Assembly: GCF_018604545.1 (NCBI RefSeq)
Contig: NZ_CP075896.1
Coordinates: 3,968,001-4,032,000 of the forward strand
DNA length: 64,000 bases
Reading direction: 5' to 3'
DNA from: Streptomyces koelreuteriae
GTDB lineage: Bacteria; Actinomycetota; Actinomycetes; Streptomycetales; Streptomycetaceae
Shown here: piece after piece, positions 1 to 8,594 of the stretch
How the letters are laid out: each line of letters opens with the position of its first letter
Position numbering within the stretch: the first letter of the stretch is position 1
Notes under the pieces: model-generated
Seen by the model: the letters and a program-made list of their open reading frames with translations, nothing else
Databases searched by the model: none
Told to the model about the DNA's origin: nothing
Made by a program: the position numbers and the translations under genes

Positions 1-563
1 GGGGCTATGGCGTTGGCGCGGATGCCTTGGTCCCGGTACATCACCGCGAGGGAGCGGGTGAGGCCGAGGACCCCGTGCTTGGAGACGGTGTACGCCGTCC
101 CGGCCGCGCTGCCCCGCAGCGACGCCTCGGAGGCGGTGTTGACGATGGCTCCGCCGCCCGCGGCGATCATGTGCGGCAGAACGGCCCGGGTCAGCAGGAA
201 CGGCGCGGTGAGATTGATCCGCAGCACCCGCTCCCACTCGGCGTCGGTGACGTCCGCGGCGGCGGACATGCTGTCCATGACGCCCGCGTTGTTGACCAGG
301 ACGTCGACGCCCCCGAAGGTGCCGACCGCGGCGGCGACGACCGCGTCGGCCACCGCGCCGTCGCTGAGATCGCCGGTGACGGCGACGGCCGTTCCGCCCT
401 CGGACTCGATGGCCGCGACGACGCCCTTGGCGCCCTCCTCGTTCAGGTCGGCGACCACCACCTTCGCCCCCTCCTCGGCGAACCGCAGCGCGGTGGCACG
501 GCCGATACCGGAGGCGGCTCCGGTGACGATGACGCTCTTGCCCGACAGACCCGTGGCTCCCAT
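1..563 (-). CDS. Short-chain dehydrogenase/reductase, 3' end outside window
   Basis: NAD(P)-dependent oxidoreductase of the classical SDR family; substrate unknown. Translation of the minus strand from ATG at 563 gives 187 codons before the window ends. The glycine-rich cofactor motif TGAASGIG lies at residues 14-21, an acidic residue (D39) after strand 2 favours NAD over NADP, NNAG is at 91-94, the catalytic Ser is near 145 and the YxxxK pair is Y158/K162. About 60-70 C-terminal residues are missing compared with the usual 250. It is divergent from the TetR gene at 721, so that regulator may control it, but this is inference. Confidence 0.9.
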   Translation of the reverse strand, partial: MGATGLSGKSVIVTGAASGIGRATALRFAEEGAKVVVADLNEEGAKGVVAAIESEGGTAVAVTGDLSDGAVADAVVAAAVGTFGGVDVLVNNAGVMDSMSAAADVTDAEWERVLRINLTAPFLLTRAVLPHMIAAGGGAIVNTASEASLRGSAAGTAYTVSKHGVLGLTRSLAVMYRDQGIRANAIA

Positions 564-720
564 GGCGTTCCTCTGCTCGTGACGTTGACCCGGTGCGAGG
601 CACAGTAATGGTTTCTGTCTCAGTGCGACATAAAGACGCGTCGTGCCACTAGGTCGTTTCACGCCAGTAAGACTCGACGCGACGTAAAATAGGGTGAGCA
701 GGGCAAGTCGAGGAGGGCGC

Positions 721-1341
721 ATGGCCGGACGAGCAGGTGGTGCCACGGGGCGGCCACCGCTGACGGAGCGGCGGCGCGCCGAGACGCGGATGGAGATCGC
801 CGAGGAGGCGGTCCGCCTCTTCGCCGCCAAGGGCGTGGCGGCCGTGACCGCGGAGGACATCGCCTCCGCGTCGGGGGTGTCGACGCGCACGCTCTGGCGG
901 TACTTCCGCTCCAAGGAGGAGTGCGTACGCCCCCTGCTCACCACGGGCCTCGAACTGCTGACGGACCATCTGCGGGAGGGCCGCCACGAGCCCGGCTCAC
1001 TCGCCGAGGCGATCCTGAGCGTCCGCTACGACGACGACACCACCCCCCGCCTGCGAACCCTGGGCGCCCTCCTCCTGCTGTGCCGCGACGAGCCCGGGCT
1101 GCGCGCGGTGTGGCTGGAGGCGCACTACGACGCGGAGGCCACGTTCGCCGAGATGATCGCCGACCGCACGGGCCGGCCCGTCGACGATCTCGCGGTCCGG
1201 GTCGAAGCGGGCGTACTGAACACCGCGCTGCGCGTCGCGGTGGAGGAGTGGGCGCTGCGGTCCGAGAGGGCGGCGGGGCCGTCGCTGGCGGAGACGGTCA
1301 GGCGGGCGTTGCGGATGGTGGAAGGGGTGGAGCAGGGCTGA
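721..1341 (+). CDS. TetR family transcriptional regulator
   Basis: DNA-binding repressor-type protein of 206 aa. The N-terminal helix-turn-helix covers roughly residues 25-70, with the recognition-helix pattern TAEDIASASGVSTRTLWRYF typical of TetR. The C-terminal half is a helical ligand-binding domain with no recognisable ligand. I chose ATG 721 because GAGGAGGG sits just upstream; a GTG at 694 in the same frame is possible. It is divergent from the SDR at 1-563, separated by 157 bp that contain an 8-bp palindrome GACGCGTC (635-642) and a TAAAAT stretch near 685. Confidence 0.9.
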   Translation: MAGRAGGATGRPPLTERRRAETRMEIAEEAVRLFAAKGVAAVTAEDIASASGVSTRTLWRYFRSKEECVRPLLTTGLELLTDHLREGRHEPGSLAEAILSVRYDDDTTPRLRTLGALLLLCRDEPGLRAVWLEAHYDAEATFAEMIADRTGRPVDDLAVRVEAGVLNTALRVAVEEWALRSERAAGPSLAETVRRALRMVEGVEQG

Positions 1342-1378
1342 TCGGGCGGGGCGGGTCGGGTGGGGTGGGGTGGGGTGG

Positions 1379-1485
1379 CTCCCGTGAGCACTCTCGGCCG
1401 ATGTGTCACACCCGCGGCGGTCGGGTCGGGTCGGGTCGGCTGACTCCCGTGAGCACTCACGGCCGATGTGTCACACCCGCGGCGG
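1379..1485. repeat. 42-bp direct repeat carrying a dyad, in the convergent TetR/LLM gap
   Basis: A 42-bp unit occurs at 1379-1420 and 1444-1485 with one mismatch. In the second copy CCGTGAG-CA-CTCACGG (1447-1462) is a perfect dyad; the first copy has one broken pair. The second copy contains the stop codon of the oxidoreductase (1471-1473). GTCGG/GTGGG simple repeats fill 1342-1378 and 1421-1440. It may work as a duplicated terminator between two converging genes. Confidence 0.7.
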
Positions 1486-2337
1486 CCCCTGCTCGACCCG
1501 GCGCAGCACCGGTTCGAGCCGGTCGATCGCGTCGCTGGTCTGGATCTGCCGCTCGTCCCACCAGGTGGCTCCCGCCTCGGCCAGCGGGCCGATGAGGTCA
1601 CACGCCTTGGCCGCGTCGTCGCCCGGCGTCGCACCGCCGAGGACGATCTCGAACGGCGTGTCCGGCCGGGCCTCGCGCTGCTCGCGGAGGTAGGAGACCA
1701 GGTCCCGGACCTGCTCGACGGGGGGCACATGACCGTGCCGGGCGTCGTGGAACAGCGGGACCGCTCCGTCCCAGCGGGCGGCCCGGCGCATGGGCGGACG
1801 GCTCGGCCAGAAACCGGCGACCCAGACCGGCGGCCGGGGGCGTTGCACCGTGGCGGGCAGCAGCGTCACGTCCCGCACCCGGTAGTGCCGCCCGTCGTGG
1901 TTCACCGGCTCACCCGACCAGTAGCGCTGCAGCAGGTCCAGGCCCTCGTCCAGCCGCTCGGCCAGCACCTTCGGGTCCGTGACGTCGCCGAAACTGGCGT
2001 ACTCGTCCTCGATGGGCCCGCCCAGCCCCGCGGCGAACGTGACCCGCCCCTCGCTCACCGCGTCCAGCGTCGCCACCTGCCGGGCAAGCTGCTGCGGACG
2101 CCGCCGGGCGACCGGGGTGACCAGCGTGCCCAGCCTGATCCGCGAGGTCGCGAGCGCGGCGGCCGTCAGCAGCATCCAGGGGTCCCCGAACGGCCTGCCC
2201 GCGTGCGTGCGATGCAGCACGTGATCCCAGACGAACAGCCCGTCCCACCCCGCCTGTTCGGCGGCCACGGCGACCTTCGCGACGGTCCGGGGGTCGGCGA
2301 AGTCACCGAAGTTCGGGATGTTGACCGAGTAGCGCAT
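1471..2337 (-). CDS. LLM-class flavin-dependent oxidoreductase
   Basis: Luciferase-like monooxygenase fold (TIM barrel) of 288 aa using FMN or F420; substrate unknown. Visible signatures are the N-terminal strand MRYSVNIPNFG, the family block GWDGLFVWDH (about residues 30-39) and the mid-protein segment SEGRVTFAAGLGG. Length is normal for the family. It starts at ATG 2337. The stop codon lies inside the second copy of the 42-bp direct repeat. The gene stands alone: 210 bp separate it from the GH30 gene upstream, and it converges with the TetR gene. Confidence 0.9.
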   Translation of the reverse strand: MRYSVNIPNFGDFADPRTVAKVAVAAEQAGWDGLFVWDHVLHRTHAGRPFGDPWMLLTAAALATSRIRLGTLVTPVARRRPQQLARQVATLDAVSEGRVTFAAGLGGPIEDEYASFGDVTDPKVLAERLDEGLDLLQRYWSGEPVNHDGRHYRVRDVTLLPATVQRPRPPVWVAGFWPSRPPMRRAARWDGAVPLFHDARHGHVPPVEQVRDLVSYLREQREARPDTPFEIVLGGATPGDDAAKACDLIGPLAEAGATWWDERQIQTSDAIDRLEPVLRRVEQGPPRV

Positions 2338-2547
2338 GCCCGCATGCTGCTGCCGGGCGGCGGGGAGGACAAGCGATCAACAGGCCATGTGCGGGAGGGC
2401 GCATGGGGGGCTTGTGGCGGCCGGAGCAGGGCAAGCAGCGGAGCGTGCGGCAGACCCACGCCCCCACCTCGCCGCGACGCCCCCGACCCGGCCACCAGGG
2501 GTGGTGGCGGCGGGCGGGGGCGTCGGTGGCGGATGTGCGGGGCGGGG

Positions 2548-4605
2548 CTAGTCGGCCGTCACATCCGTCAGCTTCCACCGCTGGTTGGACCCGGAGTTGG
2601 GCTGCCACACGCCGACGGACGCGCCGTCGTTCGTGGACTGGCCGGAGACGTCCGGGAGTTGACCTGTGGCGGCGTTGACGAGGGTCCAGGTGCCGTCGCC
2701 GGTGGTGGACATGATCCACTCGGTGGCCTTGTCGCGGCGGCCCTCGTCCGGCTCGGCGACCAGGGCGCCGTTCCGGACGGCCAGGCGCTTGTCGGACGCG
2801 GTCTCGGTGAAGACGTACCGCTTGCGGTTGTCGCTCCCGCGGATCTGCTCCACCTTCCACTCCTGACCGCTCGGGTCGGAGGCGTTCGCGCTGCGGATGA
2901 CCAGGCCCGTGCCGTTGTCGGCGAGGGTGAGGTCCTTGCCGCTCTGGGCGCCGGTCAGGCGGTAGGTGTGGCCCTTGCGCAGTTCCGCCGCGTCCTTGGC
3001 GGTGCCGGAGACGCCCTTGACGAGGAAGGACGTCACGGACTGGGCGGGCACGCTGAGCGTGGCCTGCTTGCCGTTGACGCGGACGGCCTTCTGCCGGTCG
3101 AGCTTGCCGTCGGCGCTCGTCACCACGGGGGTGACAGTGGCGCGGGAGGAGACCCGGCCGAACTTGGACAGGTCGAGGGTGACCTCACGGGCCTCGGCCG
3201 TGCTGTTGACGTGGACGACCGTCGCCGCGTCGCCCTTGCGGGAGACCGCCGCCGTGCTGGAGGTGTCGTTCGTCTTGATCAGCCGGTCGCCGGGCTTGAT
3301 GTAGTGCGTGAAGTTGCGGGCCGTGTCGAACTTGGTGTTCGTGTAGACCGGGCAGGACTTGAGTGTGTCCGTCTTCGTGCAGCTGAACGGGAGCTGGATC
3401 TCACCCCAGTTGCCGCCCTTCGCGGACTCGCCGCCCGGCTTCATGTTGTCGTAGTCCTCGACGGGCTGCCAGAACACCCAGGCCTTGGGCTCCAGTTCAC
3501 GCAGATCGTCGACGATGCGCTGCGCGAGGCCCAGCCCGGGCCGCATGTCCGTGAAGCTCTGGCCGTCGCCCCAGTCGCCCTCGACCTCGCTCATCCACAG
3601 CGGCTTGTCGGCGGCCTTGGCCAGGTCGCGGACGGTCGTACGCTGCCCGGTGCCGTAGGTGTGCACGTTCATCTGGTCGACGAGGTCGCGCACCTCCTGC
3701 GGGTAGGAGTTCCAGTTGGTGGCGAAGGTGCCCGGGTTGGTCTCGTCCATCGCCGAGATCTTCGCGTCCGACCTGGACTTGTCCAGCACGGGTCCGAGCG
3801 CCCGCAGCACCTTCTGCTGCATCTCGGGGCCTATGTGGGCGCCCTCCTGGCGTCCGCCGGTCGGCTCGCCGTCCGGGCCGAGCTTGGTACCCCAGTAGTC
3901 GGTGTTGGGCTCGTTGAACGGGTCCAGCGTGTCGACGTCGATGCCGTGCGCCTTCTCCAGCCGCTCGGTCGCGCCCACCAGGTACTCGGCGAAGTCCTCG
4001 ACGGACTCCGGCTTGAGCTGGTCCTTGCCCGCGTCGAAGTTGCCGGAGACGTAGCCGCTCTCGGTCATGAACCAGGGCGGGGAGTTGCTGAAGGTCTCCC
4101 AGTGGGTGATGTCCTTCTTGATGCGGTCGACCCACCAGCGCTGCGTCTTGTCGGCGTTCTTGTTCCAGTCGCCGGAGTCCTCGGCGTCCCACCAGTCGAC
4201 GTCCTCGCGGGTCGTGCCCGCCGGCGCCTTCCACCAGCCCTCGACGGCCCCGCCGGCCCGCAGATAGTCCTTGACGTCCGGGGCGTTGCCGCCGCCGATG
4301 TTGTAGCGGGCGATGTTCAGCGCGAGGCCCTCGTCGCCGAAGAGCAGCTGGTAGAGCTTCTCGCGGATCGCGGGCGGGTAGTCGCCGGTGGCGTTGGCGA
4401 ACCAGACCAGGCTGGTGCCCCAGCCCTCGAACTTCTCCCCCGAGTAGGAGGGGTCGGGCCGGACGGTGACCCCGGCCGCGGCGGCCTGAGACGTCGTCTC
4501 GGCGTGCGCGGCGGGCAGGGTGGTCGCGGCCAGGACGGTTCCGGTCGCCAGGGCGGTGACGCCGATGGCGCCGAGGAGCCTTCTCTTACGGGTGCGGTGT
4601 GCCAT
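2548..4605 (-). CDS. Secreted GH30-type glycosidase with ricin-B lectin domain
   Basis: Exported polysaccharide hydrolase of 685 aa. Residues 1-35 form a signal peptide with a basic start and an AHA-A cleavage site. Residues about 45-400 are a TIM barrel: DPFNEPN carries the acid/base E232 and WMSE carries the likely nucleophile E340, the arrangement of clan A enzymes such as GH30 (endo-beta-1,6-galactanases and relatives). Residues about 410-530 form the side beta domain that GH30 enzymes carry, and about 545-685 a ricin-type trefoil with QW repeats for carbohydrate binding. The exact substrate cannot be read from sequence. It is divergent from a LacI repressor, with a perfect LacI operator 62 bp upstream of its start, so sugar-induced expression is likely. 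Confidence 0.88.
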   Translation of the reverse strand: MAHRTRKRRLLGAIGVTALATGTVLAATTLPAAHAETTSQAAAAGVTVRPDPSYSGEKFEGWGTSLVWFANATGDYPPAIREKLYQLLFGDEGLALNIARYNIGGGNAPDVKDYLRAGGAVEGWWKAPAGTTREDVDWWDAEDSGDWNKNADKTQRWWVDRIKKDITHWETFSNSPPWFMTESGYVSGNFDAGKDQLKPESVEDFAEYLVGATERLEKAHGIDVDTLDPFNEPNTDYWGTKLGPDGEPTGGRQEGAHIGPEMQQKVLRALGPVLDKSRSDAKISAMDETNPGTFATNWNSYPQEVRDLVDQMNVHTYGTGQRTTVRDLAKAADKPLWMSEVEGDWGDGQSFTDMRPGLGLAQRIVDDLRELEPKAWVFWQPVEDYDNMKPGGESAKGGNWGEIQLPFSCTKTDTLKSCPVYTNTKFDTARNFTHYIKPGDRLIKTNDTSSTAAVSRKGDAATVVHVNSTAEAREVTLDLSKFGRVSSRATVTPVVTSADGKLDRQKAVRVNGKQATLSVPAQSVTSFLVKGVSGTAKDAAELRKGHTYRLTGAQSGKDLTLADNGTGLVIRSANASDPSGQEWKVEQIRGSDNRKRYVFTETASDKRLAVRNGALVAEPDEGRRDKATEWIMSTTGDGTWTLVNAATGQLPDVSGQSTNDGASVGVWQPNSGSNQRWKLTDVTAD

Positions 4606-4666
4606 CTCGAGTACTCCAGGGCTTCTGGTGCGGTTTGGCGCCTTCTCGTACGGTTTCTGCTAGGCA

Positions 4667-4682
4667 ATGTTTACGTAAACAT
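4667..4682. promoter_or_regulatory. LacI-family operator, perfect 16-bp palindrome
   Basis: ATGTTTACGTAAACAT is fully self-complementary with the central CG expected for LacI/GalR operators. It lies between the divergent GH30 glycosidase (start 4605) and the LacI regulator (start about 4785), so it can control both. Confidence 0.85.
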
Positions 4683-4784
4683 CCACTGGCGGGATGTCTA
4701 CACTGTCCGAATCTCAGGGGTCAAGGAGTCGTTCCGGACCTAATTTTTCGCGCCAGGGCGGGCGGCGAGGGGAGCGAGGGGCAG

Positions 4785-5882
4785 GTGGGCACAGTGGACG
4801 GCGAGAGCGAACCCGGGAGCACCGGCGGCACGAGCCGTACGAGCCGTACGAGCCGTACGAGAAGGCGTACGGCCCGGCCCCGCCAGGGCGCGTCGATGGC
4901 CGACGTCGCCCAGCTCGCCGGCGTCTCCTCCCAGACCGTCTCCCGAGTCTCCAACGGCTTCCCGGGCGTCACCGAGGACACCCGCGCGCAGGTCCTGGCC
5001 GCCATGCGGGAGCTCGGCTACCGCCCCAACAGCGCGGCCCGGGCGCTGCGCCGGGGCGAGTTCCGCACCCTCGGCGTGATCACCTTCTCCCTCTCCACCA
5101 TGGGCAACATCCGCACCCTGGAGGCCATCGCCACCTCCGCCGCCCAGCACGGCTACGCCGTCACGCTCCTGCCCGTCGCCGTCCCCACCCAGGACGAGGT
5201 CAACGGCGCCTTCTCCCGCCTCGGCGAACTCGCCGTGGACGCCGTCATCGTCATCATGGAGATCCACCTCCTGGACGCGGCGACGGTCTCCCTCCCGCCC
5301 GGTGTGCAGGTCGTCGTCGCCGACTCGGACGCCGGCGACCGCTACACCGTCGTCGACACCGACCAGGCGGGCGGCGCGCGGGACGCCGTACGGCATCTCC
5401 TCGACCTCGGCCACGACACGGTCTGGCACCTCGCCGGCCCCGAGGGCTCCTTCGCGGCCCAGCGCCGCGCCAACGCCTGGAGCGACACGCTGCGCGCCGC
5501 GGGCCGGGCGACACCGCCCCTGGTCCGCGGCGACTGGTCCGCCGAATCCGGCTACCGGGCCGGTCTCCGACTGGCCGACGAGCCGGACTGCACGGCGGTG
5601 TTCGCGGCCAACGACCAGATGGCCCTGGGCCTGCTGCGCGCCCTCAACGAACGCGGCCGCCGGGTCCCCGACGACATCAGCGTCATCGGCTTCGACGACA
5701 TCCCCGAGTCCGCGTCCTTCCTCCCGCCCCTGACCACGATCCACCAGGACTTCGCGGAGGTGGGGCGGCTGTGCGTGGAGGGGGTGCTCGGCAAACTGCG
5801 GGAGGACGGGGCGGAGTTCGGGACGACGTTGGTGCCTACGCGGTTGGTGCGGCGGGAGAGTACGGGGGTGCGGCGGCGGTAG
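4785..5882 (+). CDS. LacI family repressor
   Basis: Sugar-responsive repressor of about 365 aa. The HTH starts at MADVAQLAGVSSQTVSRVSN, the classic LacI recognition block, and is followed by a periplasmic-binding-protein-like domain ending with the usual DDISVIGFDD and PPLTTIHQDF blocks. The start is uncertain: GTG 4785 (AGGGGAG about 10 nt upstream) or GTG 4794, with ATG 4896 as a short alternative. The extra N-terminus contains an in-frame run of Thr-Ser-Arg triplets from a 9-bp DNA repeat (4830-4862). It is divergent from the GH30 gene across a perfect operator, so it most likely represses that gene and itself. Confidence 0.92.
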   Translation: MGTVDGESEPGSTGGTSRTSRTSRTRRRTARPRQGASMADVAQLAGVSSQTVSRVSNGFPGVTEDTRAQVLAAMRELGYRPNSAARALRRGEFRTLGVITFSLSTMGNIRTLEAIATSAAQHGYAVTLLPVAVPTQDEVNGAFSRLGELAVDAVIVIMEIHLLDAATVSLPPGVQVVVADSDAGDRYTVVDTDQAGGARDAVRHLLDLGHDTVWHLAGPEGSFAAQRRANAWSDTLRAAGRATPPLVRGDWSAESGYRAGLRLADEPDCTAVFAANDQMALGLLRALNERGRRVPDDISVIGFDDIPESASFLPPLTTIHQDFAEVGRLCVEGVLGKLREDGAEFGTTLVPTRLVRRESTGVRRR

Positions 5883-5932
5883 GGGTGGTGGCGGGCCGGC
5901 TGTTCCTCGGGGTGTTCCCGTGACCACCGTGA

Positions 5933-5996
5933 TCACCGGCCCGGTGCCTGCTCCACGAGGGGTTCCCGTGCTCACCGGCCCGGTGTCTGCTCCACG
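5933..5996. repeat. 25-bp direct repeat with a small hairpin, at the EamA stop codon
   Basis: The unit starting TCACCGGCCCGGTG occurs at 5933-5957 and 5972-5996 with one mismatch. Each copy contains the odd palindrome CACCGGCCCGGTG. The second copy includes the EamA stop codon (5972-5974). It lies between the converging LacI and EamA genes, so a duplicated weak terminator is possible. Confidence 0.65.
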
Positions 5997-6970
5997 GGCC
6001 GGGCGGAGGAAGGCACGGTGTCGGGGGACGGCCGTCGGGAGCCGCGTCGCGCGGGGGCGGTGAGTACGGCGAGGCAGGCGATGACGAGGGCGATGCCCGT
6101 CCAGCCGGCGGCGGGCAGGCGTTCGCCGACGACCAGGACGGCGAGGACGGCCGCGACGGCCGGTTCGAGCAGGGACAGGGTGGTGGCGGTGCTGGCGGGG
6201 ACGTGGGCGAGCCCCCAGCCGAACAGGACGTACCCGGCGAACATGGGGATCAGCGCCATGTAGATGCCGACGGCGGCGTTGGACCAGGAGGCGACGAGCG
6301 GGGCGCCGGTGACGGCCAGGACGGGCAGCAGGAGCAGGCCGCCGAGGCCGAAGACGGCACCCATCGCGGCCCGGGAGGGGATCCGGTGGGTGATGAGCCG
6401 GTGGGCCGCCCAGGAGTAGAGGGCGTACGTGGCGGCGGCGACGAGACCGAGGGCGATCCCGAGCAGCGTGGTCGTCGCGGACGTCTGCCCCGAGCCGCCG
6501 GAGGCGTGGGCGGCTTCGGCGACGCACAGCAGGACGGTGCCGAGCAGGCCGAGGGAGGCCGCGAGCATCCAGCGGCGGGTGAGGCGGCGGCCGTCCACGA
6601 CCCGTTCGATCAGCGCGGAGGCGAGCGGGGCGGTGCCGATCGACACGACGGTGCCCACGGCGACTCCGGCCAGGTGCATGGAGCTGTAGAACGCCAGGGG
6701 GTAGACCGCCACGGAGACGGCGCCGAGCAGGACCGTGCCGCGTCGCTCGCGCAGCCGGGACGCGTGGTGGCTGATCCGGGGGGCCGCCATGAGGGCCTGG
6801 AGCAGTCCGCCGACGCCCATGGCGACGGCGCCGATCGCGAGCGGGCCCACGCCCGGGGCGAAGGTGGCGGCCGTGCCCGTCGTCCCCCACAGGACGGAGG
6901 CGGCGAGCACGCACAGGGCCCCGATGCCCGCGGAGCGGGCGTGGGCCCGCTCGCGGTCGGCGCCGTTCAC
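5972..6970 (-). CDS. EamA/DMT-family transporter
   Basis: Integral membrane exporter of the drug/metabolite transporter superfamily, 332 aa. Two EamA halves of about five helices each are visible: the first opens with LCVLAASVLWGTTGTAA, the second with IALGLVAAATYALYSWAAH, and the last helices read SLLEPAVAAVLAVLVVGERL, the typical DMT ending. It starts at GTG 6970, whose GTGA overlaps the stop of the TetR gene just upstream, so the two are translationally coupled. The TetR partner is the obvious candidate regulator; the substrate is unknown. Confidence 0.93.
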   Translation of the reverse strand: MNGADRERAHARSAGIGALCVLAASVLWGTTGTAATFAPGVGPLAIGAVAMGVGGLLQALMAAPRISHHASRLRERRGTVLLGAVSVAVYPLAFYSSMHLAGVAVGTVVSIGTAPLASALIERVVDGRRLTRRWMLAASLGLLGTVLLCVAEAAHASGGSGQTSATTTLLGIALGLVAAATYALYSWAAHRLITHRIPSRAAMGAVFGLGGLLLLPVLAVTGAPLVASWSNAAVGIYMALIPMFAGYVLFGWGLAHVPASTATTLSLLEPAVAAVLAVLVVGERLPAAGWTGIALVIACLAVLTAPARRGSRRPSPDTVPSSARPVEQTPGR

Positions 6971-7584
6971 AGCCGGTCCAGCAGGGCCGCGGCCATCGCG
7001 CGGGCATGCGAGAGGCGCTCGCCGTCGCCCTCCAGCCCGGCGCGGGCCATCGCGCCCTCCAGGAGGAAGGCGAGGTGCTCGGCCGTGGTCCGCGCCTCGT
7101 CGGGGCGGTCGGGCAGCAGCTCCTCCAGGTGGCCGGCGATCAGCAGCTCGACCTCCTCCTTGTGCGCTCGGACCACGCTCCGACCCTCGTCCCCGGCCGG
7201 GAGCTCGGCGGCGGCGTTGAGCAGCCCGCAGCCGCGGAACCCGTGCGTGTAGGCGAAGGCGGCGTGGTCGGCGTACGCGTCGAACACCGCGAGAACGCCC
7301 TCACGAGCGCCGTCCGCGTGCTCCAGGCGCGCCCGGTAGAGGCCGAGCCACTCCTCGTGCCGGGCATCGAGGTAGGAACGGACCAGGTCGGACTTGGAGG
7401 AGAAGTTGTTGTACAGACTCATCTTCGCCACGCCCGCCTCGGCGGTGATCGTGTCGATGCCGGTCGCGGCCACACCGTCGGCGTAGAAGCGACGGGCCGC
7501 CGCCTCCAGAATCCGCCGCCGGGCGGGACGGGGACGGCCCCGCCCGCTGCCTGCCGTATTCGCGTCGGTCTCGCTCATCGCCAT
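6967..7584 (-). CDS. TetR family regulator paired with the EamA transporter
   Basis: Repressor-type protein of 205 aa. The HTH is at about residues 23-68 (GIDTITAEAGVAKMSLYNNF), followed by a helical effector domain with FRGCGLLNAAAEL, a block common in TetR regulators of small exporters. It starts at ATG 7584; ATG 7578 is an alternative. It overlaps the start of the downstream transporter by four bases. An inverted repeat, GGTAG-N6-CTACC, lies 10-25 bp upstream of the start, suggesting autoregulation of the regulator-transporter operon. Confidence 0.92.
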   Translation of the reverse strand: MAMSETDANTAGSGRGRPRPARRRILEAAARRFYADGVAATGIDTITAEAGVAKMSLYNNFSSKSDLVRSYLDARHEEWLGLYRARLEHADGAREGVLAVFDAYADHAAFAYTHGFRGCGLLNAAAELPAGDEGRSVVRAHKEEVELLIAGHLEELLPDRPDEARTTAEHLAFLLEGAMARAGLEGDGERLSHARAMAAALLDRL

Positions 7585-7593
7585 CCAAAACTA

Positions 7594-7609
7594 GGTAGGT
7601 CGGTCTACC
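7594..7609. promoter_or_regulatory. Candidate TetR operator
   Basis: GGTAGGTCGGTCTACC has five-base inverted arms GGTAG/CTACC around a six-base centre. It lies directly upstream of the TetR-EamA operon. TetR operators often have this form and place; binding is inferred. Confidence 0.6.
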
Positions 7610-7683
7610 CATAGTAGAGGATCGTCGGAGCACCTCAACCGCACCGGCTGTGTGTTCGTGTCCATGGCCAGGACTCTGGGGAC

Positions 7684-8532
7684 TCACTGCTGGGCGGGGT
7701 TCTGGTATCGCGGGGCGAGTGTGCTGGTGGACGAGGAGCGGAGCCCGAATTCCGCCGCGGCGATGCGATCCACCGCCTCGCCGTCGACCAGTCCGGGCAC
7801 GCACACGACCTCGCCGGTTTCCAGGGCCCTGAGCGAAGCGGTCACCACGTCCTCGACGGGCATGCCTCCGTCGTCGTGCACTCGCGCTGCATCACCGGCT
7901 ACCGGATCCTGGCCCTGGGTGAGATGGAACTCGGTTGCCGTCAGCCCGGGGCACAGCACCTGGACACGGACCGGCGCACCGTCCAACTCTGCGGCGAGGG
8001 TTCGGCTGAAGGTGACTACGTACCCCTTGGTCCCTCCGTAGACCGCCCGCACCGGCAGCGGGTCCGGCGGAAGCGAACCGGCGAAGGCGAGGGTGGAAGC
8101 CACGTTCACCACGGTGCCGCGGCCACGTTCCAGCATGCCCGGCACGGCCGCGCGAGCGAGCCGGGTGAGCGCCACCACGTTCACGGCCATCACCTTCTCC
8201 AGCAGTGCCGTGTCGGTCTCGGCGAAGGGGCCGTAGCCGTTGATGCCCGCGTTGTTCACCAGCAGCTCGACGTCGTCCTCGGCGGTTCGCCGGGCAACCC
8301 GGTCCAGGTCACCGGCATCGCCCAGATCCGCGACGACGGTTTCCACTCGTACGTCGTGCCGCCCGGTCAGCTCTGCGGCGAGTGCGCGCAGACGCTCTGC
8401 GCGACGCGCCACCAGCACCAGATCGTGACCAGCCGCGGCGAGGCGACGTGCGTAGGCCGCACCGATGCCCGAGGAGGCACCGGTCACGATGGCTGTTCCC
8501 CTGGCGGGAAGGGATTCGGGATGGATCGTCAT
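7684..8532 (-). CDS. Short-chain dehydrogenase/reductase
   Basis: SDR of 282 aa. The cofactor motif TGASSGIG is at residues 17-24, an Arg-Arg pair follows strand 2 (VLVARRAER), which favours NADP, NNAG is near residue 93 and the active-site pair is in YGGTKGY. The start at ATG 8532 is well supported by the strong Shine-Dalgarno AAGGAGGA. The decarboxylase gene lies 61 bp upstream on the same strand and the gap is filled by a 17-bp triple repeat. It could be co-transcribed with the decarboxylase; the substrate is unknown. Confidence 0.92.
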   Translation of the reverse strand: MTIHPESLPARGTAIVTGASSGIGAAYARRLAAAGHDLVLVARRAERLRALAAELTGRHDVRVETVVADLGDAGDLDRVARRTAEDDVELLVNNAGINGYGPFAETDTALLEKVMAVNVVALTRLARAAVPGMLERGRGTVVNVASTLAFAGSLPPDPLPVRAVYGGTKGYVVTFSRTLAAELDGAPVRVQVLCPGLTATEFHLTQGQDPVAGDAARVHDDGGMPVEDVVTASLRALETGEVVCVPGLVDGEAVDRIAAAEFGLRSSSTSTLAPRYQNPAQQ

Positions 8533-8545
8533 GAAGTCCTCCTTG

Positions 8546-8594
8546 TATTTCGCGATTCGCCGTATTTCGTGATTCGACGTTTTCGTGATTCGAC
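8546..8594. repeat. 17-bp tandem repeat, three copies
   Basis: Units of the form TATTTCGTGATTCGACG occupy 8546-8562, 8563-8579 and 8580-8594 (last copy partial). They fill the gap between the decarboxylase stop (8594-8596) and the SDR ribosome-binding site. The stretch is AT-richer than its surroundings. Confidence 0.75.

Noticed and set aside
1468..4743. Plus-strand open frame of over 1000 codons
   Set aside because: It lies opposite two convincing minus-strand genes (oxidoreductase and GH30) and has the Arg/Gly/Val/Leu-rich composition of an antisense frame in high-GC DNA.
4740..7007. Long minus-strand open frame across the LacI and EamA region
   Set aside because: Its composition is Pro/Arg/His-rich and it overlaps real genes with proper motifs on both strands.
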